Position numbers and translations under genes: made by a program. 64,000 nucleotides of DNA. It comes from Limnephilus marmoratus. Taxonomy: Eukaryota > Arthropoda > Insecta > Trichoptera > Limnephilidae. A model generated the notes under the pieces. It worked only from the letters and a program-made list of their open reading frames with translations, did no database searches and was not told where the DNA came from. Position 1 is the first letter of the stretch, and each line of letters opens with the position of its first letter. Where the stretch lies: NCBI GenBank assembly GCA_917880885.1, contig OU862909.1, positions 32,486,405-32,550,404 on the forward strand, written 5' to 3'. Of this stretch, positions 11,054-22,600 are shown piece by piece.

Positions 11054-11945
11054 CTAGGTTTTGCCCGTTGCAGAAGCAACTGACGGGTTAAAGCACTATG
11101 CGATTTGACGTGTGAACGTGGATGAAGCGAGGAGGAGTGTGTGTTAAATTAAATATATGAAGAAACCTGAGGTTACAGTGACCTTGCAACGCATGCCGGG
11201 TACCCGTTGTATATAATGTTATAATAAAGTGCAGGCATTTGCAAGGCGCTTGCATAATAATATAGTTTCCCCGAACTTGGAATGGAACCATCCCCGAGGT
11301 TACATTGATCTTGCAACGCATGCCGGGTACCCGTAGTATATAATTTTATAATATAGTGGAGGCGTTTGCAAGGCGCTTGCGTTATAATGTAGTTTCGCGG
11401 AACTTGGAATGGAACCATTACAGTTAAGTTGACCCCGAGGTTGAAGTTATCTTGCAACGCATGCCGAGTACCCGTTGTATATAATGTTATAATATAGTGC
11501 AGGCGTTTGAAAGGTGCTTGCATTATAATGTAGTTTCCCGGAACTTGGAATGGAACCATTACAGTTAAGTTTACCCCGAGGTGACAGTGATATTGCAACG
11601 CATGCCGGGTACCCGTTGTATATAATGTACTGTAGTGCTGGCGCTTGCAATAAAACGTAATTTCCCAGGAATTGGGATGGAACCATTACAGTTAAGTAAA
11701 GTTGTCCCGGAGGTTACAGTGCCTTGCAACGCATGCCGGGTACCCGTTGTATATAATGTTTTAACGTAGGACAGGCGCTTGCATTATAATGTCGTTTCCC
11801 GGAACTTGGAATGGAACCATTACAGTTAAGTTGACCCGGAGGTTACAGTGCCTTGCAACGCATGCCGGGTACCCGTTTTATATAATGTTATTATATTTGC
11901 AAGGCGCTTGCATTATAATGTAGTTTCCCGGGACTTGGAATTCTA
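11054..11945 (-). mobile_element. Helitron-like element c: 3' terminus plus 6-monomer array
   Basis: CTAG at 11054-11057 and the 'gttttgccc' terminal subtype. Six monomers follow, several of a longer subtype carrying an extra 'gcgtttgcaaggcgcttgc' segment. The last two have a 'gttgacccggaggttacagt' variant. The array stops abruptly at 'gacttggaattctagagc'. Confidence 0.6.
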
Positions 11946-12230
11946 GAGCTCACTATTGTATATAGAAACCAATGAATGGTTCCCGGGGCAGCGGTACCAA
12001 TCTCACGTTCAATGATTATCATTAAAATGCAAAATGCAAAAAAAGCGTTTTATTAATTTAATATTTTTCATTATAATTAGCAAGTAGGTACCTACGTAGA
12101 TTCTATGTAGAATATTATTTAAGCTGTTGTTTAAAAAAAAAATTAAAATCTTCCTTTTTTAAAGTTAATCTTAACGTTTTGCGAAAGTTCTGTTCAAATT
12201 CTATTCGAGTTCTGTAATTATTTCTATTTC
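11945..12230. other. AT-rich junction DNA, no gene seen
   Basis: Begins with 'agctcactattgtatataga' and the 'ccaatgaatggttcccgg' phrase shared with other array ends, then AT-rich spacer resembling 9.4-9.8 kb. Confidence 0.5.
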
Positions 12231-12795
12231 CATAATAATTGGAAGGCTTTTGACCTCTCCAGCCAGATTCTCCCAACCCTTCGCATTGCACCGCAGTGTG
12301 AGGAATAGATTCAAACGTCCATCGCTCCTGGCCACACTGTCCCCCAAATTCCCAAAGACCCCTCATACGTTTTTCCTTCCCATATCTTCTTCTTCTTCCT
12401 TTCCCTTAAAAAAACCCACCCCACAGCACCCTCAAAGATGACCCAGGCCCCTAGGATTCGGAACGGGCTTTTTCTAGCGATATCTCGTGATGCCAAAGCT
12501 CACTATTGTATTCTGAAACTGTATGTATTTGTCTAGGTCTTAGTGACGGATAGCCAGATTCTCCCAACCCTTCGCCTTGCACCGCAGTGTGAGGAATAGA
12601 TTCATACGTCCGTTACTCCTGGCCACACTGACCTCCAGATTCCTACCCACCCCTCATACCTTATTCCTTCCCATATCTTTTTATCCTTCCTTTCCCTTAA
12701 AAAACCCTCCGCACAGCATCCTCAAAGATGACGTAGGCCCCTAGGGAAATTGTTTTCCTTGGAGCCTGCTGTGTGGAGCTAATGTAAAAAAAAAG
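12230..12795 (+). mobile_element. Two adjacent partial family S copies
   Basis: The first (12,240-12,450) has the middle and stem region without a tail. The second (12,535-12,795) runs from 'tctaggtcttagtgacgg' through the 3' stem-loop to an A-run at 12,785-12,793. About 85 bases of unrelated DNA lie between them. Confidence 0.6.
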
Positions 12796-12825
12796 TTTAG
12801 CACTGCATAATTTCATCCTGAGTTA

Positions 12826-12945
12826 ACTCTGAGGTTGCAGTGACCTTGCAACGCATGCCGGGTACCCGTTGTATATAATGTTATAATATTTGCAAGGCGC
12901 TTTCATTAAAATGTAGTTTCCCGGGACTTGGGATGCTAGAGCTCA
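12826..12945. repeat. Single 127-bp monomer without a Helitron-like end
   Basis: One monomer ('ccttgcaacgcatgccgg' near 12,842) followed by the same 'agctcactattgtatataga' junction as at 11,945. Probably left by duplication or recombination of the element c array end. Confidence 0.7.
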
Positions 12946-13965
12946 CTATTGTATATAGAAACCAATGAATGGTTCCCGGGGCAGCGGTACCAATCTCACG
13001 TTCAATGATTATCATTAAAATGCAAAATACAAAAAAAAGCGTTATGTTAATTTAATATTTTTCATAATAATTATCCCGTTCAACTTCAAGCAATTTCGTT
13101 ATACATTTACAAAAAAAATACATAAGCAAAATCATCAGATGATTCCGAGTAGTTATGTGCAGGAAGGTACCTGCATAGATTCAAAAAGTGACCATCTCGA
13201 GTGATTAATTCAATATAATATCATTAATTATTTAAATGAAAGAATTCTGTTCCTAAGCCGGTAGGTACCTACCTAGTAAACCGCGAGAAAAATAATTTTG
13301 CTCTAGGTACCTACCCGTTTTCTCAATAAAAATTGCGTCAACATTACGTATTTAGTTACTTTTCTTTCGATGGAAACGGTAGGTACCTGCCCCGTTATAA
13401 ATTGCATTTTTTTCATATGGCCAGTAATTCAATACTCTCGGATAATTTGAGAACGCATTTTCGACATGAATTTTTCAGGAAATGTGTGATGTTTGTCAGC
13501 TTCTACTGACATATTTTATAAGAGATGCTTATATAATATTTCTATCAAAAGATGCGTATTCCTCTACTCTATTAAATTTTTTAAAAATATCAAAGCTGAA
13601 ATCGTTTTCTGCGCCGAAATTCCGTATTCCCCAACCGAAACCGCTGAGAGGTCCGTTTCGCTAGCATAAACTGACATTTAAAATCTACAATATACCTATC
13701 TCAGCATTCGCGAGCATGCGAAAAGAGATGGGTTAATCCAGACCTGACTCGATATTCCTAGCATTTTATGAAACTAATGGAAAAAGACATCTCTTGTTTT
13801 TTAATGCGAACCTGTCGGTGGGAAGTGTAAGCGAGCCGAATTGTGTGATTTTATTAGAATTCTAGTTTTAGCCGCCAGTTTTTTCTTTAAATTTTGTAGG
13901 CCAAAAAACGCTTAATTTTTGTCGCAAAGTCAAAGTACTGAAACGTGCACTGAATTTTTTTATCT
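12946..13965. other. AT-rich spacer with GGTACC palindromes
   Basis: No gene is seen. Palindromes occur near 13,262, 13,303 and 13,379. The stretch around 13,480-13,680 resembles the type III spacer at 19.1-19.4 kb ('ttctactgacatattttata' against 'tctcctgacgtattttatat'). Confidence 0.55.
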
Positions 13966-14243
13966 GAAAGGGCGTAAGCGTCTTTTTCGTTTTTAAGCGA
14001 CAATACGCCGTGAGGTCTTGCGGATCGAGGGGGAAAAGAGTCGATTATCGGATCACCAAAACGCGTTTTTTTGGAACGGCCGTTTGTATGAAATCCCGGT
14101 CCACAAGCCTTGCTCGGCCAAATCGACCTCTGCGGTCGGTGAAACTCGACAGGCAGAGTGGTCGATTTTCGCCTGTACTCGGAGGATTAAAAAAAAAAGT
14201 GAGTTTTCCTGACCTACCCCAAAACCAAACAATACTATATATA

Positions 14244-14812
14244 CTAGCTGGGCCCGTTGCAAAAGCAACTAACGGGTTTAAACACTATGCGATTTGACGT
14301 GTGAACGTGGATGAAGCGAGGAGGAGTGTGTGTCAAATTAAATATATGAAGAAACCTGAAGTTACAGTGACCTTGCAACGCATGCCGTGTACCCGTTGTA
14401 TATAATGTTATGTAGTGCAGCGCTTGCATTAAAATGTAATTTCCCAGGAATTTGAATAGAACCATTACAGTTAAGTTGACCATGAGGTTACAGTGACCTT
14501 GCAACGCATGCCGAGCAACCGTTGTATATCATTTTATATATTGCAGGCACTTGCTTTAAAATGTTATTTCCCGGGAATGGGGATGAAACCATTACAGTTA
14601 AGTTGACCCCGAGGTTACAGTGACCTTGCAACGCATGCCGGGAACCCGTTGTACATAATGTTATAATATAGTGCAGACGTTTGCAAGGCGCTTGCATTAT
14701 AATGTAGTTTCCCGGAACTTGGAATGGAACCGTTACAGTTAAGTTGACCCCGAGGTTACAGTGATCTTGCAACGCATGCCGGGTAACCGTTGTATATAAT
14801 GTTATGTAGAAA
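14244..14812 (-). mobile_element. Helitron-like element d: 3' terminus plus 4-monomer array
   Basis: Duplicate of element b. CTAG at 14244-14247, 'gctgggcccgttgc' terminal subtype, four monomers in the same order. Its hairpin has the complementary 'gttgc..gcaac' stem where b has 'attgc..gcaat', so both arms changed together. That compensating difference supports a real stem. Confidence 0.65.
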
Positions 14813-14864
14813 TAAAAATCCCCAAAGATGACCTTTATTGGATAACCAACACTCATGCCGTAGG

Positions 14865-15720
14865 TCACCCTAAGTGGTTCGCTACGTTTGGTGATTTAGT
14901 AGGGGTGCCCGGATTTATGGGCTGAGGTTTGTCTAGGTCTTGGAGGCGGATGACCAGGACACACTGAACCCCAGATTCCTACCCACCCCTTAAACCCTTT
15001 TCCTTCTCAGAACTCTCATCTCCTTCTTTGCCTTAAAAAACCCTCCATCCAGCATCTCCAAAGATGACATGACCGTGAGGGAAATTATTTTCCTCAGGGT
15101 CTCCTGTGTGGAGCTTTTTCCTCCCCCCCTCTCGCGCCTCATTAATTCATTCCCGGTACATTTAGTTTTCAAAAAGCGAGAAATGTGCACCTACTTCGGT
15201 CGCCCGGTTCATTATTGTATCCCGATTGATCATTATTGTATTCAGAAACCATCGCGGGAATGCACACATCAAATTCCAAAAGTCTCATCGCAATCGGATG
15301 AACCAACACCGCTGTCAAAGGTCACCTAAGTGGTTCGCTACGTTTGATGACTTAGCAGGGGTGCCCGGGTTCATGGGATGAGGTTTGTCTAGGTCTTGGT
15401 GGCGGATACGTTTGACCTACCACTGCATGGCGGGCTGGATTGGAGGAGACTGATTGAGGGAGGCTTTTTATCTCTCCAGCCAGATTCTCCCAACCCTTCG
15501 CCTCGCACCGCAGTGTGAGGAATAGATTCATACGTCCGTTACTCCTGGCCACACTGACCCCCAGATTCCTACCCACCCCTCATACCCTTTTCCTTCTTAT
15601 ATCTTCTTCTCCTTTCTTTCCCTCAAAAAACCCTCCACACAGCATCCTCAAAGATGACATAGGCCCCTAGGGAAATTGTTTTCCTCGGTGCCTCCTGTGT
15701 GGAGCTAATGTAAAAAAAAA
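14865..15720 (+). mobile_element. Two family S copies (duplicates of 8,480 and 8,940)
   Basis: 14,865-15,115 lacks its A-tail, as does its partner. 15,325-15,720 is near full-length with an A-run at 15,712-15,720. A monomer-like fragment lies between them, as at 8.83-8.94 kb. Confidence 0.65.
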
Positions 15721-16865
15721 GTTTAGCAATGCATAATTTCATGATGCCAGAGCTCACTATTGTATATAGAAACCAATGAATGGTTCCCGGGGCGGCGATA
15801 CCAATTCCACGTTGAATGATTATCATTAAAATACAAAATACAAAAAAAGCGGTATGTAAATTTAATATTTTTGAAAAAAATTATACCATTCCACTTCAAG
15901 CAATTTTATTATACATTTACAAAAAAATCATAAGCAATATCATCAGATTTTGAGTTGTTATGTGCATGTAGGTACCTGCATAGATTCTATGTAGAGGTAC
16001 CTGCACATACGTAAAAAAAACATATGAAATATATTTAGGCTGGGTTTTTCAAAAAATTTATTTAAAAATCTTCAATTTTTCAAGTTAATTTTAACGTTCT
16101 GTGAAAGTTCTGTTCAAATTCTATTCAAGTTCCGTAATTATTTCTGTTTTGAAATAATAGTTTAAATAAATAATAATAAATATTATAAGTTTTGAAGATA
16201 ATTGAATAAATAAAAACCGCACATTACGTGAAAATGAACTTTACTAATTTAAAAATAACATTCATACCAACAGTGGTTATCCAGAAGCAACCTCCGTGTT
16301 CCTACATATTTCAAAAATTACCATCTTGGATGATTTTTTTCATTTCATATCATTAATTTTCGATTTAACATTTAAAGGAAAAAATCTCGTAAGATGGTAC
16401 CTACCTAGTACATACCGAGAAAAATAATGTTGGTGTAGGTACCTACTTACGCGTTTTCTCAATAAATACTTAGCGAATTAGCAATAATTCAATAGAACGG
16501 TAGGTACCTACCGCGATTTTCTGCATTTAAATCATTCACATTTTTAACGCCAGTACCTACCTCGAGTTTATATTAACTGGCTGGAAAATTATGCATTGTT
16601 GATGATAGATCGATTTCAGAAAATGTCAGAAAAATTTCAATATTTGATGCAATATAGTGTAACATTTTAAATGGGAAGCTACACATATTTTTATTTTAAA
16701 AGTTTCTTAAACTTGTATACCTTCTATTTAATCAAAAACATTTCGTGCAAAATGTTTGTTTTCGCCGCAATCTAAGTTCCCGCAAAGGGCCTTTAAAATG
16801 TCAATTTTTCTCCGCTATTTTCGAAAACGCCGTTAAAAAAATTCGAATAAATTCCTAGTGAAATC
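15721..16865. other. AT-rich spacer, copy of 9.34-10.49 kb
   Basis: No gene is seen. Palindromes GTAGGTACCTAC-like are conserved at the same relative sites (near 15,967, 16,397, 16,435 and 16,500). Confidence 0.6.
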
Positions 16866-17435
16866 AGTTTTGTATGGGAAATCTCTTTACTAAACGGTTC
16901 GACGTTTTTTAACGGGTGAACCTGTCGGCGGGAAATATAACTGAGGCCGAATTTCTTCGTCGGTGAGAGATCTAATTGTAGTTTTCGCCGTTTGGGAGCG
17001 CTGTTGACCCTGCGTCATCTTTTTTATATGAAATCTGGTCTGACCGGCAGAGATCACCGTCCGTGCCCCCTTTCGGGCCAAATTGATCTCTGCGGTCGGC
17101 GAAACTCGAGGAGCGACGGTCGATTATCGCCTGCGGGCCGAGGGGGGCGAGGGAAAACGAAAGGGCGTAAGCGTCTTTTTTTTTTTAAGCGACAATACGC
17201 CGTAAGGTCTTGCGGATCGAGGGGGAAAAGTGTCGATTATCGGATCACCAAAACGCGTTTTTTTGGAACGGCCGTTTGTATGAAATCCCGGTCCACAAGC
17301 CTTGCTCGGCCAAATCGACCTCTGCGGTCGGTGAAACTCGACAGGCAGAGTGGTCGATTTTCGCCTGTACCCGGAGGGCTAAAAAAAAAAGTGAGTTTTC
17401 CTGACCTACCCCAAAACCAAACATTAATATATATA
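16866..17435. repeat. Type I left flank, before element e
   Basis: Another close copy of 7310-7858. It includes a run of ten T in place of 'ttttcgttttt', which lengthens one overlapping open frame to 157 codons. That change illustrates how the open frames depend on chance indels. Confidence 0.65.
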
Positions 17436-18360
17436 CTAGGTTTTGCCCGTTGCAGAAGCAACTGACGGGTTAAGACACTATGCGATTTGACGTGTGAACG
17501 TGGATGAAGCGAGGAGGAGTGTGTGTTAAATTAAATATATGAAGAAACCTGAGTTCACAGTGGCCTTGCAACGCATGCCGGGTACCCGTTGTATATAATG
17601 TTATGTAGTGCAGCGCTTGCATTAAAATGTAATTTCCCAGGAATTGGAATGGAACCATTACAGTTAAGTTGATCCCGAGGTTACAGTGACCTTGCAACGC
17701 ATGCCGAGTAACCGTTGTATATCATGTTATATATTGCAGGCACTTACTTTAAAATATTATTTCCCGGGAATTGGGATGGAACCATTACAGTTAAGTTGAC
17801 CCCGAGGTTACAGTGACCTTGCAACGCATGCCGTGTACCCGTTGTATATTATGTTATAAATAGCAGGCGCTTGCATTAAAATTTTATTTCCCGGGAATCG
17901 GGATGAAACCATTACAGTAAAGTTGACCCCTAGGTTAAAGTCGCCTTGCAACGCATACCGGGTACCCGTTGTATATAATTTTATATAGTGCAGGTGCTTG
18001 CATTATAATGTAGTTTCCCGGTACTTGGGATGGAACCATTATAATTAAGTTGACCCCGAGGTTACAGTGACCTTGCAACGCATGCCGGGTACCCGTTATA
18101 TATACTGTTATATAGTGCAGGCGCTTGCATTATAATGTAGTTTCCCAGGACTTCGGATGGAAACATTACAGTTTTATTGACCCCGAGGTTAAAGCGGCCT
18201 TGCAACGCATGCCGGGTACCCGTTGTATATAATTTTATAAAGTGCATAATTTTATAATGTTGTTTCCCGGGACTTGGTAGGGAACCATTACGGTTTAGTT
18301 GACCCCGAAGTTAAAGTGGCCTCGCAACGCATGCCGGGTACCCGCTGTATATAATTAATT
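17436..18360 (-). mobile_element. Helitron-like element e: 3' terminus plus 7-monomer array
   Basis: CTAG at 17436-17439, 'gttttgccc' subtype, seven monomers. The last has 'cctcgcaacgcatgccgg' and is followed by 'aatttatttacgcacaaata'. That right junction resembles those of elements a and g and may mark the true right end of the array-bearing element. Confidence 0.6.
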
Positions 18361-19686
18361 TATTTACGCACAAATAGTCCATTAACAATAACAATCGGTT
18401 GCACGGTTTAGCAGTGCAAAATTTCATTATGCCGGAGCTCACTATTGTAGTTGTATTGTATTTCATTTTGCAAGTGTAAGTACTAAGTAGGTACTTTGTT
18501 GTAATATTTCACCAAAACGACGCCATTATGCTGTTGAGCATAAAATAATTTTCACTATAAATAAATTCATTCAATATCATGTTTTGATTTTTAAATGAAA
18601 AAAGTCCCTGGAAGTAAGTACCTACCTAGAACACGCGTAATTATTTTTTTTATTTAACAATGTCCAAATAGAACACACTTATAAAAAAAAAATATAATTA
18701 ATAAAAAAAAATTGTCAATTCTTAAAATTTTTCTTGTAAATTTTCAGTTCTAGAAAGTTCCGTTCGAGTTCTGTAATTATTTCAGTTTTGTGATGTAACT
18801 GGCCTATATTGAGAAAAAACAGAATTTCAGTAGAAGCAACTCAGAACGTGAAAATTAACTTAAAAAAAGTTGAATTATTCAGTATCATCGAAACAACCTT
18901 ACCTTAGTATTTATTGCATTAAAACCTAATTCGTTGTGTAGGTACCCATTCAGGTAGGTACCTGCGCGTTTCCTTAGATTCCGGCATTATTTGCTTTTTT
19001 CATCATATTTGCAATACTACCGAAATAAGTAGGTACCTACCCCGAATGAATAGCGTGTTAATTTGAACTGGCCACCAATATTTAAACTTCCGATGGAATC
19101 TTTGAGCGCGTATTTTGATGATTTTTTTTCGGAAAATTTCGAGTTTTGTCAGCATCTCCTGACGTATTTTATATGAGAATCATATGTTTTATTGGTGTTA
19201 AAAGTTGCGGAATCTATCCGGCTATCGTATTTTCAAAAAACATCTAGCCCGGAATCGGTTTTTCGGCGGTAATGTCGTTTTCCGAAAAACAACGACCGAA
19301 ACCGCCGAGAGTTCCGTTTTGTTAGGCTAAAAATTTGACATCTGAGATCCTGACCTATGTCAATAGTCCTATATAGCATTTTCCTTTGTGAAATTAGCGG
19401 GTTTTTTCCTAAATTTTTTTTTTCAAACGCCGTCTGTCGGCGGGAAATATAATCGAGTGATTCGAGTAGAGCTTCTAGTTTTCGCCGCCGATTCGTATCG
19501 GAGAATAAATCCCTGTATATATTTCATTTTGTCGGAAAAAAATTACCCCCAGTTTCCATTCGGAATTTGCTTCAACCGAAAGTGAACCTTGAGGTGGGTG
19601 AACCGCAAAGGGCGTACTGGTCGTTTTTGCGTCGACGAAAAAGTGAGCTTTTCCCGACCTACCCCAAAACCAAGCATTAATATATA
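18361..19686. repeat. Type III spacer/left flank, before element f
   Basis: AT-rich DNA shared with the 29.59-30.93 kb unit and its tandem copies. It carries 'aagtaggtacctaccccgaa' and a 'cgaccgaaaccgccgagagt' block near 19,289. An open frame ('RVELLVFAADSYRRINPCIY') recurs in the copies but its ends vary. I do not call it a gene. Confidence 0.6.
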
Positions 19687-22600
19687 CTAGGTTTTGCCCG
19701 TTGCAGAAGCAACTAACGGGTTAAAAAATTGTGCGATTTGACGTGTGAACGTGGATGAAGCGAGGAGGAGTGTGTGTTAAATTAAATATCAATATCAATC
19801 GGATTATTATCAAATTTTCATTGCAATCGGTTAAAGGTTTAGCAATGCATAATTTCATGATGCCAGAGCTCACTTTTGTATACAGAAACCATCGCCGGCA
19901 TGTGCACATCAAATCCCCAAAATTTCATCGCAATCGGATGAACGGTTTAGCAATGCATAATCTTATGATGCCAGAGCTTACTATTGTATACAAAAACCAT
20001 CGCGGGCATACACACATCAAATCAAAGGGATGTGCACTTCTAATCCCAAAAGTTTCATCCCAATCGGATGAACGGTTTAGCAATGAGTAATTTTATGATG
20101 CCCGAGCTCACTATTTTATGCAGAAAGAATCGAAGGGATGCAGCAATCAAATCCCCAAAGTTTCATCGCAATCGAATGAATGGTTTAGCAAAGCTTAGCG
20201 GTTAAACATACTTATATATAAAGCCGCCTGCAGGGTCTAGTAGCAGAAACTTGCCATACAGAAGTATTCAGACTCCATCGCAGGTATGCACACATTAAAT
20301 CCCCAAAGTTTCATCGCAATCAGACGAATGGTTTAGCAAAGCTTAGCGTTTAAACATACTTACATATAAAGCCGCCCGCAGGGCCTAGCAGCAGAAAACT
20401 GCCAAGCTGAAGTATAAAGACACCATTGCAGGCATGCACACATCAAATCCTTAAAGTTTCATCGCAATCGGATGAATGGTTTGGCAAATCTTAGCGTTTA
20501 AACATACTTAATTATAAAGCCGCCCGCAGGGCCTAGTAGCAGAAACCTGCCAAACAGAAGTATATTTACATCATTGGAGGCATGCACACATCAAATCCTT
20601 AAAGTTTCATCGCAAACGGATGAATGGTTTGGCAAAGCTTAGCGTTTAAACATACTTACATATAAAGCCGCCCGCAGGGCCTAGCAGCTGAAATCTGCCA
20701 AGCTGAAGTATAAAAACACCATTGCAGGCATGCACACATCAAATTCTTAAAGTTTCATTGCAATCGGATGAATGGTTTGGCAAAGTTTAGCGTTTAAACA
20801 TACTCATATATAAAGCCGCCCACAGGGCCTAGCAGCAGAAACCTGCCAAACAGAAGTATATAAACACCATTGCAGGCATGCACACATCAAATCACCAAAG
20901 TTTCATCGCAATCGGATGAATGGTTTGGCAAAGCTTAGCGTTTAAACATACCCATACATAAAGCCGCCCGCAGGGCCTAGCAGATGAAATCTGCCAAGCT
21001 GAAGTATAAAGACACCATTGCAGGCATGGACACATCAAATCCTTAAAGTTTCATCGCAATCGGATGAATGGTTTGGCAAATCTTAGCGTTTAAACATACT
21101 TATTTATAAAGCCGCCCGCAGGGCCTAGCAGCAGAAACCTGCCAAGCTGATGTATAAAGACACCATTGCAGGTATGCACACATCAAATCCTTAAAGTTTC
21201 ATCACAATCTGATGAATGGTTTGGCAAATCTTAGCGTTTAAACATAATTATATATAAAGCCGCCAGCAGGGCCTAGCAGCAGAAATCTGCCAAAGAGAAG
21301 TATATATACATCATTGGAGGCATGCACATATCAACTTTCCATAGTTTCATCGCAATCGGATGAATGGTTTGGCAAAGCTTAGCGTTTAAACATACTTACA
21401 TATAAAGCCGCCCGCAGGGCCTAGCAGCTGAAATCTGCCAAGCTGAAGAATAAAGACACCATTGCAGGCATGCACACATCAAATCCTTAAAGTTTCATCG
21501 AAATCGGATGAATGGTTTGGCAAAGCTTAGCGTTTAAACATATTCATATATAAAGCCGCCCGCAGGGCCTAGCAGCAGAAATCTGCCAAGCTGAAGTATA
21601 ACGACACCATTGCAGGCATGCACACATCAAATTCTTGAAGTTTCATCGCAATCGGATGAATGGTTTGGCAAATCTTAGCGTTTAAACATAATTATATATA
21701 AAGCCGCCCACAGGGCCTAGCAGCAGAAACCTGCCAAACAGAAGTATATTTACATCATTGGAGGCATGCACACATCAAATCCTTAAAGTTTCATCGCAAA
21801 CGGATGAATGGTTTGGCAAAGCTTAGCGTTTAAACATACTTACATATAAAGCCGCCCGGAGGGCCTAGCAGCTGAAATCTGCCAAGCTGAAGTATAAAAA
21901 CACCATTGCAGGCATGCACACATCAAATCCTTAAAGTTTCATCGCAATCGGATGAATGGTTTGGCAAAGCTTAGCGTTTAAACATAATTATATATAAAGC
22001 CGCCCACAGGGCCTAGCAGCAGAAACCTGCCAAGCTGATGTATAAAGACACCATTGCAGGCATGCACACATCAAATCCTTAAAGTTTCATCACAATCGGA
22101 TGAATGGTTTGGCAAATCTTAGCGTTTAAACATAATTATATATAAAGCCGCCCACAGGGCCTAGCAGCAGAAACCTGCCAAAGAGAAGTATATATACATC
22201 ATTGGAGGCCTGCACACATCAACTTTCCATAGTTTCATCGCAATCGGATGAATGGTTTGGCAAAGCTTAGCGTTTAAACATACTTACATATAAAGCCGCC
22301 CGCAGGGCCTAGCAGCTGAAATCTGCCAAGCTGAAGAATAAAGACACCATTGCAGGCATGCACACAACAAATCCTTAAAGTTTCATCGAAATCGGATGAA
22401 TGGTTTGGCAAAGCTTAGCGTTTAAACATATTCATATATAAAGCCGCCCGCAGGGCCTAGCAGCAGAAATCTGCCAAGCTGAAGTATAACGACACCATTG
22501 CAGGCATGCACACATCAAATTCTTGAAGTTTCATCGCAATCGGATGAATGGTTTGGCAAATCTTAGCGTTTAAACATAATTATATATAAAGCCGCCCACA

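Larger units (their letters stand above)
7581..11220. repeat. Segmental duplication block, copy 1 (offset 6,385 bp)
   Basis: From 'gaaagggcgtaagcgtcttt' at 7581 onward the sequence is repeated at 13,966 with the same order of elements: type I flank, Helitron-like end, 127-bp array, two family S copies, AT-rich spacer, type I flank again. The offset stays at 6,385 to about 9.5 kb, drifts by a few bases of indel, and similarity breaks inside the next array. Confidence 0.8.
13966..17600. repeat. Segmental duplication block, copy 2 (offset 6,385 bp)
   Basis: Partner of 7,581-11,220. It includes a shortened type I flank, element d, two family S copies, the AT-rich spacer and a full type I flank. 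Small indels (for example near 16,335) shift the offset slightly. Similarity fades where the arrays of elements c and e differ. Confidence 0.8.

Noticed and set aside
16992..17465. 157-codon plus-strand open frame and its shorter relatives at 7.5, 10.7 and 14.0 kb
   Set aside because: Copies are open in overlapping frames on both strands, length depends on single indels, there is no protein-like motif, and they lie in a duplicated GC-rich flank.
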